Source of the DNA: Arthrobacter sp. ZGTC131
Lineage (GTDB): Bacteria > Actinomycetota > Actinomycetes > Actinomycetales > Micrococcaceae
Length of the DNA stretch: 64,000 nt
Assembly: GCF_002929275.1 (NCBI RefSeq)
Contig: NZ_PJIK01000001.1
Location: 62,001 to 126,000, forward strand
Direction: 5' to 3'
Shown: positions 62,092-64,000 of the stretch, in pieces
Layout: every line of letters starts with the position of its first letter
How positions within the stretch are numbered: position 1 is the stretch's first letter
Notes under the pieces: generated by a model
What the model was told of the DNA's origin: nothing
Databases searched by the model: none
The model's input: the letters and a program-made list of their open reading frames with translations, nothing else
Program-made: the position numbers and the translations under genes

Positions 62092-62826
62092 ATGAATCCA
62101 ATCGCCAGTGCCGGCGCACAGGCTGCGCCCGCCCAGGCTTCCCCGTCGCAGACTCTCTCCAGGGGCATCCGGGCCCTGGAAATCCTGGCCGAGGCTGACC
62201 GCGCACTGACCATAGCCGAGCTCGCCGATGCCATGGGCGTCCACCGCTCGGTCGCGTACAGGATTCTCCGCACGCTGGAGGACCATTCGCTCCTGGTGCG
62301 CGACGACGCGGGCCGGGTGCAGCCCGGTCCGGGCCTTGCCGTGCTGGCCAGGGGGGTATCACGGAGCCTGCAGACGGCCGCCCTGCCGGAACTGACGCAG
62401 CTGGCCAACTCGCTGAACATGACTGCCTTCGTCGCCGTCTGGGACCACCAGGACTGCGTCACGCTGGTCACGGTGGAACCCCGTCATTCGGCCGCCACGG
62501 TGGTCCAGCATCCCGGATCGCGGCATCCCATCAGCACGGGCGCGCCCGGCATCGCCATCCAGTCGGCCGTGTCGGAACACGATTGGAACCAGCTGGCGCC
62601 CGGCGTGCCCTACCGTGCCGAGGCTGCCGAAGCGCGCAGGCGCGGCTACGCGGCCAGCCACGACGAAGTCATCGCGGGGGTTTCCTCGCTGGCCGCCCCG
62701 ATCAGGGTGCCGGGCGGACGGCCCGCGGCGGTCGCCGTCGTCTATATCCGTGCCTCACAGGACCCGGCCGAACTCGCCGAGGCGCTGACCGCCGGCGCGG
62801 CGAGGATCGAAAGCCAGCTCGCCTGA
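62092..62826 (+). CDS. IclR-family transcriptional regulator
   Basis: 244 aa. N-terminal winged helix: SRGIRALEILAEADRALTIAELADAMGVHRSVAYRILRTLEDHSLLVRDDAG, then the IclR effector domain (LNMTAFVAVWDHQDCVTLVTVEPRHSAATVVQHPGSRHPISTGAPGIAI, YAASHDEVIAGVSSLAAPI). Start chosen at ATG of MNPIAS since TAGGAT lies 7 nt before it (leaderless geometry); ATG 62083 lies inside that hexamer. Divergent from hpaC-hpaB, which it probably controls in response to an aromatic acid. Confidence 0.92.
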   Translation: MNPIASAGAQAAPAQASPSQTLSRGIRALEILAEADRALTIAELADAMGVHRSVAYRILRTLEDHSLLVRDDAGRVQPGPGLAVLARGVSRSLQTAALPELTQLANSLNMTAFVAVWDHQDCVTLVTVEPRHSAATVVQHPGSRHPISTGAPGIAIQSAVSEHDWNQLAPGVPYRAEAAEARRRGYAASHDEVIAGVSSLAAPIRVPGGRPAAVAVVYIRASQDPAELAEALTAGAARIESQLA

Positions 62827-62835
62827 CGCGGTCCC

Positions 62836-62903
62836 GCCCAAGCGAGTCGCAGCTCGCGCCGTTCCCAGCGCCGGGAACGGCGCGTGCCGCGACTTACTTG
62901 GGC
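62836..62903. terminator. Long stem-loop between convergent iclR and MFS genes
   Basis: Inner 12-bp perfect stem (62855-62866 with 62873-62884, 6-nt loop), outer GCCCAAG/CTTGGGC (62836-62842 with 62897-62903) and AGTCGC/GCGACT (62845-62850 with 62889-62894). The outer arm overlaps the MFS stop codon. Probably a bidirectional terminator. Confidence 0.75.
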
Positions 62904-64000
62904 TGGTTCCGGCGGACGACGACGGCGGCTGCCGCACCGAGCACGAACAGCGCCGCTGCGGCGGCCACCGGTACGAGGAACGCCGCCGAGTATCCGCTGC
63001 CCTCCGCCAGTTGGCCCGCCACCGATGAACCGATCGCCGTGCCCGCGACGATGCCGCTGGCCAGCGCCGTCATGACGGTTCCGAGCCTGCCCGCCGGCGC
63101 GACGATGCCGCCAATGGCGAACACGGTGACCATGACAGGTCCCACCGGCAGCCCCAGGACCAGGAGCACCAGGACCATTGCCCAGCCGTCGCCCGGCAGC
63201 AGCAGGAGTGTTGACAGGCCGGCCATGGCGGCCGCCCCGGCCAGCCAGCGCGCCGCCAGGGTGAAGCGGGCCGGCCAGTAGGCCACCGAAATGGCTGCCG
63301 CTGCCGAGCTGAGCCCCATGACCGCATAGAGGAGCCCGGCGACCTCGGACGTTGCAAACGCGGCCGAAAACGAACTGAGGGCAGCCTGGGTGGAGCCGAA
63401 AAAGCTGCCCATGCAAACCATGGCCATCACCGGCAGCGTCACGGCGGCGAAGGACATGAGTCCCGCGCGCGGCGGGCTGCTCTGCCCGGCGCTGCGCTGA
63501 ACGGCTGTGCGGTGAACGGTGCGTGGTTGAACAGCCCTGCGCGGAACCGCAAGATGCGTCCGGTGCACGGCGAAGGCAGGCACCAGCGTGATGGTCAGGG
63601 CCGCTGCGAGGGCAAGCGGCAGCCACGGCGCAATCAGGCTGGCCAGGATGCCCACGAGGGCCGGGCCGAGGACAAAGGTCAGCTCGTCGGCCGTGCTCTC
63701 GTACGAGAGTGCCGTGTCCAGGTCCTTGCCGCCGCCCTTGCGGTTTCCGGCCGACGTCAGCGCCATCCAGCGGACCCGCGCCAGCGGACCGACCTGCGGG
63801 CAGCTGACACCGGCGACGAAGGCTGCCGCGAGGATGGGGACCGCGCTGCCTTCCGCGCCGGGCACCATATAGGCCGCGGCAATCAGCACGAGGACCGCCA
63901 GGGCATTCAGGATGGCTGCAACCACGAGGACCGGGCGCTGGCCGAAACGGTCCGCCAGGGCACCCAGGACGGGCGCGCCGATGGCCGATCCGATGCCGAC
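62894..64000 (-). CDS. MFS transporter, truncated at window edge
   Basis: C-terminal 368 residues visible; the true N-terminus lies beyond 64000. The visible start ALADRFGQRPVLVVAAIL holds the MFS A motif (GALADRFGQRP) between helices 2 and 3. About ten more helices follow (VMAMVCMGSFFGSTQAALSSF, LLYAVMGLSSAAAAISVAY), with an Arg/Thr/Val-rich cytoplasmic loop near the centre. Relatives act as sugar or drug efflux pumps; substrate unknown. No internal start is used. Confidence 0.85.
   Translation of the reverse strand, partial: VGIGSAIGAPVLGALADRFGQRPVLVVAAILNALAVLVLIAAAYMVPGAEGSAVPILAAAFVAGVSCPQVGPLARVRWMALTSAGNRKGGGKDLDTALSYESTADELTFVLGPALVGILASLIAPWLPLALAAALTITLVPAFAVHRTHLAVPRRAVQPRTVHRTAVQRSAGQSSPPRAGLMSFAAVTLPVMAMVCMGSFFGSTQAALSSFSAAFATSEVAGLLYAVMGLSSAAAAISVAYWPARFTLAARWLAGAAAMAGLSTLLLLPGDGWAMVLVLLVLGLPVGPVMVTVFAIGGIVAPAGRLGTVMTALASGIVAGTAIGSSVAGQLAEGSGYSAAFLVPVAAAAALFVLGAAAAVVVRRNQPK

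Overview
The window is a high-GC, gene-dense actinobacterial chromosome segment. The class F-like sortase, sunset-domain protein, malate:quinone oxidoreductase, nad operon with a NUDIX repressor, and ilv/leu/serA gene order point to the family Micrococcaceae (Arthrobacter/Pseudarthrobacter type). This is inference from gene content, since no rRNA is present. I see no insertion sequence, prophage, CRISPR array or rRNA. Two tRNAs are present, tRNA-Lys(CTT) and tRNA-Leu(TAG).  Layout: (1) 0.1-5 kb, minus strand: an MBL-fold hydrolase, ilvE, leuB, then a sortase next to its probable surface-protein substrate. (2) 5.4-10.6 kb, minus: metG and an FtsX-type ABC exporter pair. (3) 10.8-18.2 kb, minus: serA, ilvC-ilvN-ilvB behind a transcription attenuator with a Val/Leu/Ile-rich leader peptide, then ilvD. 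(4) 18.3-30.9 kb, mixed: LysR regulator, sunset-domain membrane protein, PQQ-type sugar dehydrogenase lipoprotein, two tRNAs, small lipoproteins, a SPOR/phosphodiester-glycosidase exoprotein, divergent MarR/peroxiredoxin, fasciclin lipoprotein, an orphan solute-binding protein and mqo. (5) 31-40.3 kb, plus: an RND permease and a 2025-residue cell-surface protein with Ig-like and fibronectin III repeats. (6) 40.5-46.1 kb: luciferase-like monooxygenase/MarR pair, transglutaminase-like protein, lipoprotein, DUF1684, FAH-family and GtrA proteins. (7) 46.1-52 kb, minus: nrtR-nadA-nadB-nadC-cysteine desulfurase, a de novo NAD operon with a palindrome in front of the repressor gene. (8) 52-58.3 kb: an Lrp regulator divergent from an amino acid permease, then a 2-oxoacid dehydrogenase-like cluster whose E2 is reduced to a free lipoyl domain beside an alpha/beta hydrolase. 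(9) 58.4-62.9 kb: MHS transporter, hpaB-like monooxygenase, flavin reductase and IclR regulator, a probable 4-hydroxyphenylacetate-type catabolic module. (10) A truncated MFS transporter runs off the right edge.  Most interesting points: the split-E2 dehydrogenase cluster at 54.3-57.6 kb; the ilvB attenuator at 16.1-16.25 kb; the sortase lacking the usual arginine beside a substrate without LPXTG; the NrtR palindrome; and a repeated leaderless-promoter geometry (a TANNNT hexamer 6-7 nt before the start codon) at about ten genes.
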